In this document: positions 26,043-31,903 of the stretch, piece after piece | How positions within the stretch are numbered: position 1 is the first letter of the stretch | How the letters are laid out: every line of letters begins with the position of its first letter | Assembly (NCBI GenBank): GCA_964545895.1 | Contig: CAZJHS010000027.1 | Span: forward strand, 1 to 31,903 | Reading direction: 5' to 3' | Origin: UBA6183 sp964545895 | Lineage (GTDB): Bacteria > Bacteroidota > Bacteroidia > UKL13-3 | DNA: 31,903 nucleotides | Translations under genes and position numbers: made by a program | The notes under the pieces: model-generated | The model's input: only the letters and a program-made list of their open reading frames with translations | Database searches by the model: none | What the model was told of the DNA's origin: nothing

Positions 26043-26110
26043 GTTGTTTACTAACAAATGGTGTTGCAATTTAGGCTTTACAATCGTATTCATTAAAAAT
26101 AGTTTACACC

Positions 26111-26118
26111 CAAAATTA
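26111..26118 (-). promoter_or_regulatory. Possible -7 promoter element of the Mrp-nfu operon
   Basis: TAATTTTG on the minus strand matches TAnnTTTG. It lies 17 nt before the in-frame ATG at 26093 and 68 nt before the ATG at 26042. No clear -33 element. Confidence 0.35.
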
Positions 26119-26162
26119 ACAGATAAGACTTTATTATAAGGTTTAATTTAAGTGGCATTAAC

Positions 26163-26170
26163 TACTTTTG
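26163..26170 (+). promoter_or_regulatory. Probable -7 promoter element of the DUF4403 gene
   Basis: TACTTTTG is a good TAnnTTTG match. It ends 4 nt before the ATG at 26175, so transcription would start at or next to the start codon. Confidence 0.5.
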
Positions 26171-26174
26171 CCGC

Positions 26175-27602
26175 ATGAATAAATTCCGATTTATCATGGC
26201 CATTGGTGCTTGGTGTTGCCTTGTATTAGCCTGTAATACCACCAGTATAATGCCTCCAAAACCCACCAACACTGTTTTTGCCGAACCCGCAAAACCCACT
26301 TCGGGTATTAGTTTGCCTGTGGTAATTAACCTACGTGCTATTAGCCAATCGCTTAATGCGCAATATGCTGAAAGGTATTACACAGATGATTCATACGAGA
26401 ACAATAATGCCGACCAACTAAAAATTACGGTATTTAAGCGCGAGCCCTTGGTGATACAAGCCATTGAAAATAATATTTTAGCTGATGTACCCATGCGTAT
26501 TGAAGGCTCTTACCAGTTTGCAAGCAAGTTATTAGGCATGAATGTTACCCACCAACAACCCTTTAATTTTAATGTAACTGTAAACCTGCAAACCCTACCT
26601 ACTTTTGATAAAGATTGGAATTTAAAATTGAATAGTAAGGCCAATATTAGGTGGGATGATTTACCCAATTTTTCGGTTATTGGAGTTCAAGTTGATTTTC
26701 AGAAAATGTTCGGGAAAATTATTCAAGGACGTATTGATAAACTAACAGCCCAACTTGATGAGGAAATAACACGTGCAGTAAATTTACGTAAATTGGTAAG
26801 CGATAATTGGAAACAAATTACTCAACCTTTTAGCCTCGATAAAAAAACCAACAGTTGGTTAGTGATTAAACCACGCAATGTATTTTACACCCAATTGCAA
26901 GGGTACGACTCGTTGGCTAAAATAAACTTGGGTTTGTACTCGGTAATTGAAGTAGTAAGTGGCTATAAGCCCACAACCGACAGCTCAACTACCCTTCCGA
27001 TACTTTATCAAACCAATAAAATTGATGATAAAGTAAACCTCCTTTTAAATACCGAAATTAAGTTTGAACAAATAAACAAAATCATACAAGAACAAATTGC
27101 AGGAAAGCCAATTAAGCTAGAAGCCAAAGAGTATGTGATTGATATTTTAGATGCCCAAGTATTTGCACACGGTGATAAAATAATGATTGGCGTTCAGGTT
27201 AACGGAAAACTTAACAAAGGCCTTATCAGCAAAAAAATTAAAGGAATAATTTACTTAGAAGGCACACCAATTTATAATACCCATAAGCAATCTATTACTA
27301 TTAAAGATATAGACCTGAACGTTAAAACCAAAGATGTTTTACTTAAATCGGCCTCGTGGCTAGCCAACTCAAAACTTTTTAAAAATAGTATAGAAAGTAA
27401 ACTTGAGTTTAGTATTGCCAACCAACTTACACAAGCCAAAAAACTTGCCAACGAAGCAGTAAATAAACAATATAGTAAAAGCGTACAACTAAGTGGTGTA
27501 GTTACCGAAATTGCACCAACGCAGGTTTACATTACACCCAATGCAATACGTGTAAATATTAAAGCCACCGGCAAAATTGGTGTTGAATTGAGTGGATTTT
27601 AA
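26175..27602 (+). CDS. DUF4403 family lipoprotein
   Basis: A 475-residue predicted lipoprotein. The signal peptide MNKFRFIMAIGAWCCLVLAC ends with the lipidation Cys20. The mature part begins with a Pro/Thr-rich linker and the DUF4403 signature PVVINLRAISQSLNAQYAE, and then alternates beta-rich repeats (IRWDDLPNFSVIGVQVDF, VLDIL-like KEYVIDILDAQVFAHGDKIMIGVQVNG, KGIIYLEGTPIYN). The all-beta pattern with amphipathic strands resembles lipid-transfer type proteins (BPI/SMP-like duplicated barrels), but that comparison is only my inference. The function is unknown in the family. The stop codon overlaps that of the convergent MBL-fold gene by 4 bp in total. Its near-leaderless promoter is noted separately. 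Confidence 0.82.
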   Translation: MNKFRFIMAIGAWCCLVLACNTTSIMPPKPTNTVFAEPAKPTSGISLPVVINLRAISQSLNAQYAERYYTDDSYENNNADQLKITVFKREPLVIQAIENNILADVPMRIEGSYQFASKLLGMNVTHQQPFNFNVTVNLQTLPTFDKDWNLKLNSKANIRWDDLPNFSVIGVQVDFQKMFGKIIQGRIDKLTAQLDEEITRAVNLRKLVSDNWKQITQPFSLDKKTNSWLVIKPRNVFYTQLQGYDSLAKINLGLYSVIEVVSGYKPTTDSSTTLPILYQTNKIDDKVNLLLNTEIKFEQINKIIQEQIAGKPIKLEAKEYVIDILDAQVFAHGDKIMIGVQVNGKLNKGLISKKIKGIIYLEGTPIYNTHKQSITIKDIDLNVKTKDVLLKSASWLANSKLFKNSIESKLEFSIANQLTQAKKLANEAVNKQYSKSVQLSGVVTEIAPTQVYITPNAIRVNIKATGKIGVELSGF

Positions 27603-28657
27603 GGCAACTCAATTGTTTGGCCAATTTGAGGTGCAAGCAGTTTTCCTTTTATAGTTTTATTGGCTTCCATTTCTTTAAGTTTTCGCAATGGTTCACTAAT
27701 AGGTTCATCGGCTAAATCGTAAGTGCCGTAGTGCATCGGAATAAATGTTTTTCCACCCAAATCATGAAAGGCATCAACAGCTTCCTCCGGATTCATATGA
27801 CTTGTTTTCATCATATATGCTGGTTGGTATGCACCAACTCCCATTAAACAATAATCTATGTTTGGAAAAAACGAAGCGATTTCTTTAAAGTGTGTATTGT
27901 ATCCACTATCACCCATAAAATAAATAGTAGTACCGTTGTACTTAATAATAAAACTCCCCCAAAGCATTTCATTATCATCGCTTAAACCGCGCTTGTACCA
28001 ATGAAAAGCAGGCATGTAATAAATCTCAATGGCATCATCATCCAATTTAAATTGTTGATACCATCCTGCTTCTTGTACATCAAAACGCTTATCAAAACTT
28101 TTTAGTAAAGCGGTTGATTTTAACGGACCAAAAACTTTAACCTGTGGGTTTTGTTGAATAATGGTATGCAAACTTTTTTTATCGCAATGATCAAAATGTG
28201 CATGCGAAAGTAAAATGTAATTAATGTGTTTAATACTGTCTCTATCAAAAGGAATTCCAACTAAACGTTTTACAAATGGAATATCATTTAACACCGGATC
28301 AATTAATATGTTTTTGCCATTTAGGGTTAATAAAAACGAAGCATGACCAAGCCAAACCAACTTGTTTTGCTGGCCAGTAAACATGCTATTATTTTTAACT
28401 ACAGTTGGCAACCAGGTATCTTGTTTTTTTTCGATGCGTTGCGGATTTTTACTAAAGCGCCACTTCATCACCTTAGTAAAATTAGGCAGTGCCACATCTT
28501 GATAATTAATAAACTTATTACCCCGCATAGGGTTACCAGCATAATTAGGCTTAATGGTTTTAAGATGTTGGTTGGTTAATACTTTAGTGTGCATACGATC
28601 TTTCCAGGTAAACTGTAAACAGATAAAACAACAAATAAATATGGCTACTATTCTCAT
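27599..28657 (-). CDS. MBL-fold metal-dependent hydrolase (UlaG/NAPE-PLD-like)
   Basis: A 352-residue protein of the metallo-beta-lactamase fold. It has a hydrophobic N-terminus (MRIVAIFICCFICLQF) that may be a signal peptide or membrane anchor. The core shows WLGHASFLLTLNGKNILIDPVL, the metal site HAHFDH at 152-157 (LLSHAHFDHCDK), AFHWYKRG, EMLWGSFIIKY, FMGDSGYNTHF with a metal-bridging Asp, and a late IPMHYGTYDL His. The LGHAS...IDPV and WGSF...GDSGY pattern is that of the N-acyl-phosphatidylethanolamine phospholipase D/UlaG-like branch. Substrate not determinable: phospholipids or lactones are possible. It is convergent with the DUF4403 lipoprotein (4-bp overlap), so they are not co-transcribed. 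Confidence 0.82.
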   Translation of the reverse strand: MRIVAIFICCFICLQFTWKDRMHTKVLTNQHLKTIKPNYAGNPMRGNKFINYQDVALPNFTKVMKWRFSKNPQRIEKKQDTWLPTVVKNNSMFTGQQNKLVWLGHASFLLTLNGKNILIDPVLNDIPFVKRLVGIPFDRDSIKHINYILLSHAHFDHCDKKSLHTIIQQNPQVKVFGPLKSTALLKSFDKRFDVQEAGWYQQFKLDDDAIEIYYMPAFHWYKRGLSDDNEMLWGSFIIKYNGTTIYFMGDSGYNTHFKEIASFFPNIDYCLMGVGAYQPAYMMKTSHMNPEEAVDAFHDLGGKTFIPMHYGTYDLADEPISEPLRKLKEMEANKTIKGKLLAPQIGQTIELP

Positions 28658-28763
28658 AAAATGAAAAAACGAAATAACTGCTTTTTTATGGTAGTAGTAG
28701 TTTGCTTTACCGATAAAATATTGCCTTTAACCAATTAGGAATGCACTCGGCATAAAAAAATTT

Positions 28764-28939
28764 AACCACAACGCACACAAAGCACGCACAAAGGGCACTG
28801 AGTTAATAACTCAAGCGTATGGTAAAAAGTGCTGTGGTTTCTGTGAGCAATTCCTCCTTGCGCACCTTGTGCTTCCGAAGGTTCAGACCTTTGTGAACCT
28901 TGTGGTAAAAATGCTGTGGCTTATGTGAGCAACTCTTCG
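28764..28939. repeat. Repeat-rich non-coding element
   Basis: The 358-bp gap between two minus-strand genes (28658-29015) holds no plausible gene. It contains CACAAAG-type tracts (28764-28800), a 15-bp palindrome (TGAGTTA-A-TAACTCA, centred near 28806), an imperfect direct repeat with units at 28821-28851 and 28904-28932 (core GCTGTGG...TGTGAGCAA), and a 7-bp inverted repeat AGGTTCA/TGAACCT (28879-28885, 28894-28900). This looks like an old dispersed repeat, as commonly seen between Bacteroidota genes. Confidence 0.55.
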
Positions 28940-28960
28940 CTGTTGTTTCCTATCAAACAA

Positions 28961-28995
28961 AAACGTCCGCTCCAAAAAATTTGAAGCGGACGTTT
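28961..28995 (-). terminator. Terminator of the acyl-CoA dehydrogenase gene
   Basis: An 11-bp perfect stem (28961-28971 with 28985-28995) and a 13-nt loop lie 20 bp after the minus-strand stop at 29016, followed on that strand by a T-rich run. Confidence 0.8.
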
Positions 28996-29015
28996 ATCCT
29001 ATAAAATCTAACCGA

Positions 29016-30155
29016 TTATTTTAAAATTTCGCGGCTAATTACAATGCGTTGTACTTCGCTAGTTCCCTCATAAATTTGAGTAATTTTAGCATCACGCATT
29101 AAGCGCTCCACATGGTATTCTTTAACAAAACCGTAGCCACCATGTATTTGAACAGCCTCTGTGGTAACCCACATAGCTACTTCACTTGCAAATACTTTAG
29201 CCATACTACCAGCCATGTTATAATCCATATCATTATCTTTTAGCCAAGCTGCTTTCATAATTAACAAACGTGCTGCTTCAATTTGAGTAGCCATATCTGC
29301 TAATTTAAATTGAATAGCTTGGTGATGCATAATTTCTTTACCAAAAGCTTTACGTTGTTTTGAGTAAGCTAAAGCTAATTCGTATGCACCGCTTGCAATA
29401 CCTAAAGCTTGCGAAGCAATACCAATACGGCCACCTGTTAAGGTTTTCATTGCGAATTTGAAACCAAATCCATCTTCGCCAATACGGTTTTCTTTAGGTA
29501 CTTTCACATCTTGGAACATAATAGAGTGTGTATCGCTACCACGAATACCCATTTTATCTTCTTTTTTACCTACGGTAACGCCTGCCCAACTTTTCTCTAC
29601 AATAAATGCGTTGATACCTCTGTGTTTTTTCTCTACATCTGTTTGCGCAATTACCAAATAGTACGTAGCTGTATTACCATTGGTAATCCAGTTTTTAGTA
29701 CCGTTTAATAAGTAATGATCGCCCATATCAATAGCAGTAGTACTTTGACTTGTAGCATCGCTACCTGCTTCTGGCTCGCTTAGTAAAAATGCACCGTGGC
29801 ATTTACCGCTTGCCATTGGCACCAAATACTTTTGTTTTTGCTCTTCGTTAGCATAGTGCTCAAGGCCCCAGCATACTAATGAGTTATTAACCGAAACAAC
29901 AACTGAAGCTGATGCATCAACTTTAGAAAGTTCTTCCATGGCCAATACGTAAGAGACAGTATCCATACCTGATCCTCCGTATTTAGGGTCAACCATCATA
30001 CCTAAAAATCCTAGCTCGCCTAATTTTTTAATTTGCTCGGTAGGGAATTCTTGTTTATTGTCACGCTCAATTACACCCGGTAATAATTCGGTTTGAGCAA
30101 AGTCGCGTGCAGCTTGTTGTACTGATAAATGTTCTTCGGTTAATTCAAAGTTCAT
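29016..30155 (-). CDS. Short-chain-type acyl-CoA dehydrogenase
   Basis: A 379-residue FAD enzyme that introduces the alpha-beta double bond into acyl-CoA during fatty-acid or branched-chain amino-acid breakdown and passes electrons to ETF. Family marks: MNFELTEEHLSVQQAARDFA at the start, LLSEPEAGSDA and YLLNGTKNWITNG in the FAD region, KMGIRGSDTHSI, GGRIGIASQALGIA, QAIQFKLADMA, VQIHGGYGF, and the catalytic Glu363 in IYEGTSEVQRIVISREIL. Its position fits the butyryl/short-chain and 2-methyl-branched group. Exact chain length cannot be read. It stands alone behind its own promoter (30179-30210) and terminator, and is divergent from the cystathionine synthase/lyase gene. Confidence 0.92.
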   Translation of the reverse strand: MNFELTEEHLSVQQAARDFAQTELLPGVIERDNKQEFPTEQIKKLGELGFLGMMVDPKYGGSGMDTVSYVLAMEELSKVDASASVVVSVNNSLVCWGLEHYANEEQKQKYLVPMASGKCHGAFLLSEPEAGSDATSQSTTAIDMGDHYLLNGTKNWITNGNTATYYLVIAQTDVEKKHRGINAFIVEKSWAGVTVGKKEDKMGIRGSDTHSIMFQDVKVPKENRIGEDGFGFKFAMKTLTGGRIGIASQALGIASGAYELALAYSKQRKAFGKEIMHHQAIQFKLADMATQIEAARLLIMKAAWLKDNDMDYNMAGSMAKVFASEVAMWVTTEAVQIHGGYGFVKEYHVERLMRDAKITQIYEGTSEVQRIVISREILK

Positions 30156-30178
30156 AACGTATTGTTTTTAAAGTGTGG

Positions 30179-30210
30179 CGAAAATACTTTTTAGCAACTA
30201 CAATATCAAA
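30179..30210 (-). promoter_or_regulatory. Promoter of the acyl-CoA dehydrogenase gene
   Basis: On the minus strand TTTG (30210-30207), 20 bp, then TATTTTCG (30186-30179): a good Bacteroidota -33/-7 pair, with a leader of roughly 20 nt to the ATG at 30155. Confidence 0.65.
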
Positions 30211-30321
30211 ATAGTGTGCACATTTTGGACTGATTTTAAATAGTTAATTTTAAAAACAATACAAATAGTAACTTGTTTGGCGCATTTTTTAGCTAAGGGT
30301 AGCTAATCATAAGGCAAATTA

Positions 30322-30329
30322 TATCTTTG
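30322..30329 (+). promoter_or_regulatory. Probable -7 promoter element of the cystathionine synthase/lyase gene
   Basis: TATCTTTG, followed by CCGC, matches TAnnTTTG and ends 23 nt before the ATG at 30353. No -33 TTTG at 18-20 bp is visible. Confidence 0.5.
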
Positions 30330-30352
30330 CCGCACTATAATTATTTACTTTT

Positions 30353-31492
30353 ATGAAATTTGGAACTAAAGCCATACACGCAGGGCAAGAACCCGACCCA
30401 ACAACGGGAGCGGTAATGACACCTATTTATCAAACCAGTACATTTTGGCAAGCCAGCCCAGGTAAACACCAAGGCTATGCTTATGCCCGCGGAAAAAATC
30501 CTACACGTACCGCACTTGAAAAATGTTTGGCTGCGTTAGAAAATGCGAAACATGGCTTATGTTTTAGTAGTGGTATGGGCGCTACAGATGCAGTAGTAAA
30601 GCTACTTCGCCCGGGTGATGAAGTAATTACCGGAAACGATTTGTATGGTGGTACCTACCGCATGTTTACCAAAGTATTTGCTAACTATGGCATTAAGTTT
30701 CATTTTATTGATTTAAATGATGCCAACAACATTAGCAACTACATCAACGAAAACACTAAGTTAATTTGGGTTGAAACGCCAACTAACCCAACTATGCAAA
30801 TTATTGATATTGCTTTATGTGCAAGCATTGCTAAAAAACACAAGGTTACACTTGCCGTTGATAATACGTTTGCTTCTCCTTACCTACAAAACCCACTTGA
30901 TTTAGGTGCTGATATTGTAATGCACAGTGTAACTAAATACCTTGGCGGACATAGTGATGTGGTGATGGGAGCATTACTTACTAATGATGATACTTTGCAC
31001 GAGCAATTGGCCTTTATACACAATAGCTGCGGTGCTACTCCTGGCCCACAAGATGCATTTTTGGTATTGCGCGGGCTAAAAACTTTGCATTTGCGCATGA
31101 AAGCACATTGCGAAAACGGACGAGAAATTGCAAACTTTTTACGCAATCACCCCAAAATTGAAAAAGTATACTGGCCTGGTTTTACCGATCATCCAAACCA
31201 TGATATTGCCAAAAAACAAATGCGCGATTTTGGTGGTATGATTTCTATTGTATTAAAAGGTGCTGATTTGGAAGAAACTTTCCGCATTGCATCAAACTTT
31301 AAGGTATTTACTTTGGCCGAAAGCCTTGGAGGTGTTGAGAGTTTAATTAACCACCCAGCCACCATGACCCACGCTAGTATACCAAAAGAAGAGCGTGAAA
31401 AAGCCGGTGTTGTTGATAGCTTATTGCGCTTAAGTGTTGGGGTTGAAGATTTAGAAGATTTGATGGATGACTTAAAAAATGCGTTAGCATAA
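30353..31492 (+). CDS. Cystathionine gamma-synthase or gamma-lyase (PLP trans-sulfuration enzyme)
   Basis: A 379-residue member of the Cys/Met-metabolism PLP family, working in the cytoplasm on sulfur amino acids. Seen: KFGTKAIHAGQEPDPTTGAVMTPIYQTSTF at the start, YARGKNPTRTALEKCLAALE, FSSGMGATDAVVKLL, VETPTNPTMQIIDI, the PLP-lysine Lys195 in HSVTKYLGGHSDVVMGA, and the substrate loop TLAESLGGVESLINHPATMTHAS. The sequence is shared by gamma-synthase (O-acylhomoserine plus cysteine) and gamma-lyase, and I cannot decide between them. There is no linked met or cys gene. A strong hairpin follows the stop. Confidence 0.9.
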   Translation: MKFGTKAIHAGQEPDPTTGAVMTPIYQTSTFWQASPGKHQGYAYARGKNPTRTALEKCLAALENAKHGLCFSSGMGATDAVVKLLRPGDEVITGNDLYGGTYRMFTKVFANYGIKFHFIDLNDANNISNYINENTKLIWVETPTNPTMQIIDIALCASIAKKHKVTLAVDNTFASPYLQNPLDLGADIVMHSVTKYLGGHSDVVMGALLTNDDTLHEQLAFIHNSCGATPGPQDAFLVLRGLKTLHLRMKAHCENGREIANFLRNHPKIEKVYWPGFTDHPNHDIAKKQMRDFGGMISIVLKGADLEETFRIASNFKVFTLAESLGGVESLINHPATMTHASIPKEEREKAGVVDSLLRLSVGVEDLEDLMDDLKNALA

Positions 31493-31510
31493 TTAAAGTA
31501 TAGTAACAAG

Positions 31511-31549
31511 AAAGCCCCGCTCTGAAAACCAGAACGGGGCTTTTATTTT
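31511..31549. terminator. Bidirectional terminator between convergent genes
   Basis: A 14-bp stem with one mismatch (31511-31524 with 31530-31543), a 5-nt loop and T-rich sequence follow the cystathionine synthase/lyase stop. On the other strand it follows the stop of the membrane-anchored gene at 31559. Confidence 0.85.
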
Positions 31550-31558
31550 TTATAAAAC

Positions 31559-31903
31559 TTAAGGACCAACCTTAATTACTTTACCTTTAAAATTGGGTAC
31601 TACATATTGTTGCACGGTGGCTTTGTTCTGCTCAAAACTTGGATAACCCTGGGTAAGCGAATTCCAATAAGCTCCATCCTCAAACTTAATCATGTAGTAA
31701 GGCATTTCGTAAGTTCTGCTCAAAATATCGGTATGGGCATCCATTTCGTAAACATCAACCATACTAACGTAGGCGTATTTGGTGGTTCCCAATCCCCAAA
31801 AATCATTTATCTTAATTTCTTCACTGCCAAAACTATAAAACCAATCAAAAAACATATAGGTAATAAGTATTAAAGCAAAGCTAGCCATACGCCCTATGTA
31901 ATT
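31559..31903 (-). CDS. Membrane-anchored small protein, N-terminus cut by the window edge
   Basis: An open frame of 115 codons on the minus strand that is still open at the window edge: five codons (NYIGR) precede the ATG at 31888, so the real start may lie outside. It shows one hydrophobic segment (residues MASFALILITYMFFDWFYSF) followed by a soluble domain of about 85 residues with Tyr/Asp-rich strands (KYAYVSMVDVYEMDAH, YYMIKFEDGAYWNSL) and a basic-ended C-terminus (VPNFKGKVIKVGP). I recognise no family. It is probably a small inner-membrane or periplasmic protein. Confidence 0.55.
   Translation of the reverse strand, partial: NYIGRMASFALILITYMFFDWFYSFGSEEIKINDFWGLGTTKYAYVSMVDVYEMDAHTDILSRTYEMPYYMIKFEDGAYWNSLTQGYPSFEQNKATVQQYVVPNFKGKVIKVGP

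Noticed and set aside
28658..29015. CRISPR array or small RNA in the repeat-rich gap
   Set aside because: Only two imperfect direct repeat units, no regular spacers, and no clear promoter-terminator pair for an RNA gene.

Overview
The window looks like a chromosomal segment of a Bacteroidota bacterium. It is AT-rich. It carries two very large secreted proteins with type IX secretion (T9SS) type A C-terminal sorting domains, a Bacteroidota-type DUF4403 lipoprotein, and several upstream elements matching the Bacteroidota promoter pattern (TTTG, about 18-20 bp, TAnnTTTG or TAnnTTCG). Shine-Dalgarno sequences are hard to see. I cannot name the genus. Two runs of N (100 and 10 bases) show a draft or metagenomic assembly. 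No tRNA, rRNA, CRISPR array, transposase or integrase is visible.

Layout. 1-3.1 kb: terminator of an upstream gene, a GT-C type membrane glycosyltransferase-like gene, folB (dihydroneopterin aldolase) on the minus strand, and a glutaryl-CoA dehydrogenase. 3.1-10.3 kb is the most accessory-looking block. A putative HTH regulator on the minus strand is divergent from two tandem, partly duplicated small lipoproteins (the first broken by the 100-N gap). These are followed by a large T9SS protein that joins an alpha/beta-hydrolase region to a right-handed beta-helix region and is split by an apparent one-base frameshift at about 7318-7324. The regulator/lipoprotein intergenic region holds three copies of a 9-bp operator-like half-site. 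10.5-16.6 kb: phosphohexomutase, the 23S rRNA methyltransferase RlmF, a DUF4080 radical SAM protein, the pseudouridine synthase RluF and an SPFH/band-7 protein. 16.7-24.5 kb: a 2602-residue T9SS protein made of four beta-helix modules joined by CARDB-like linkers. 24.7-31.9 kb: an Nfu-type Fe-S protein with an Mrp/ApbC ATPase, a DUF4403 lipoprotein, an MBL-fold hydrolase, a repeat-containing non-coding stretch, a short-chain-type acyl-CoA dehydrogenase, a cystathionine gamma-synthase/lyase, and a membrane-anchored protein cut by the window edge.

How they fit. Most genes are housekeeping: folate, lysine/tryptophan and fatty-acid/branched-chain catabolism, hexose-phosphate metabolism, rRNA modification, Fe-S assembly, sulfur amino acids. 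The surface-directed genes (two lipoproteins plus hydrolase/beta-helix at 4.3-10.3 kb, and the giant beta-helix protein) are the likely lineage-specific part. I see no complete known defence or mobile system. The best candidate for something undescribed is the regulator - repeated half-sites - tandem lipoproteins - hydrolase/beta-helix unit.
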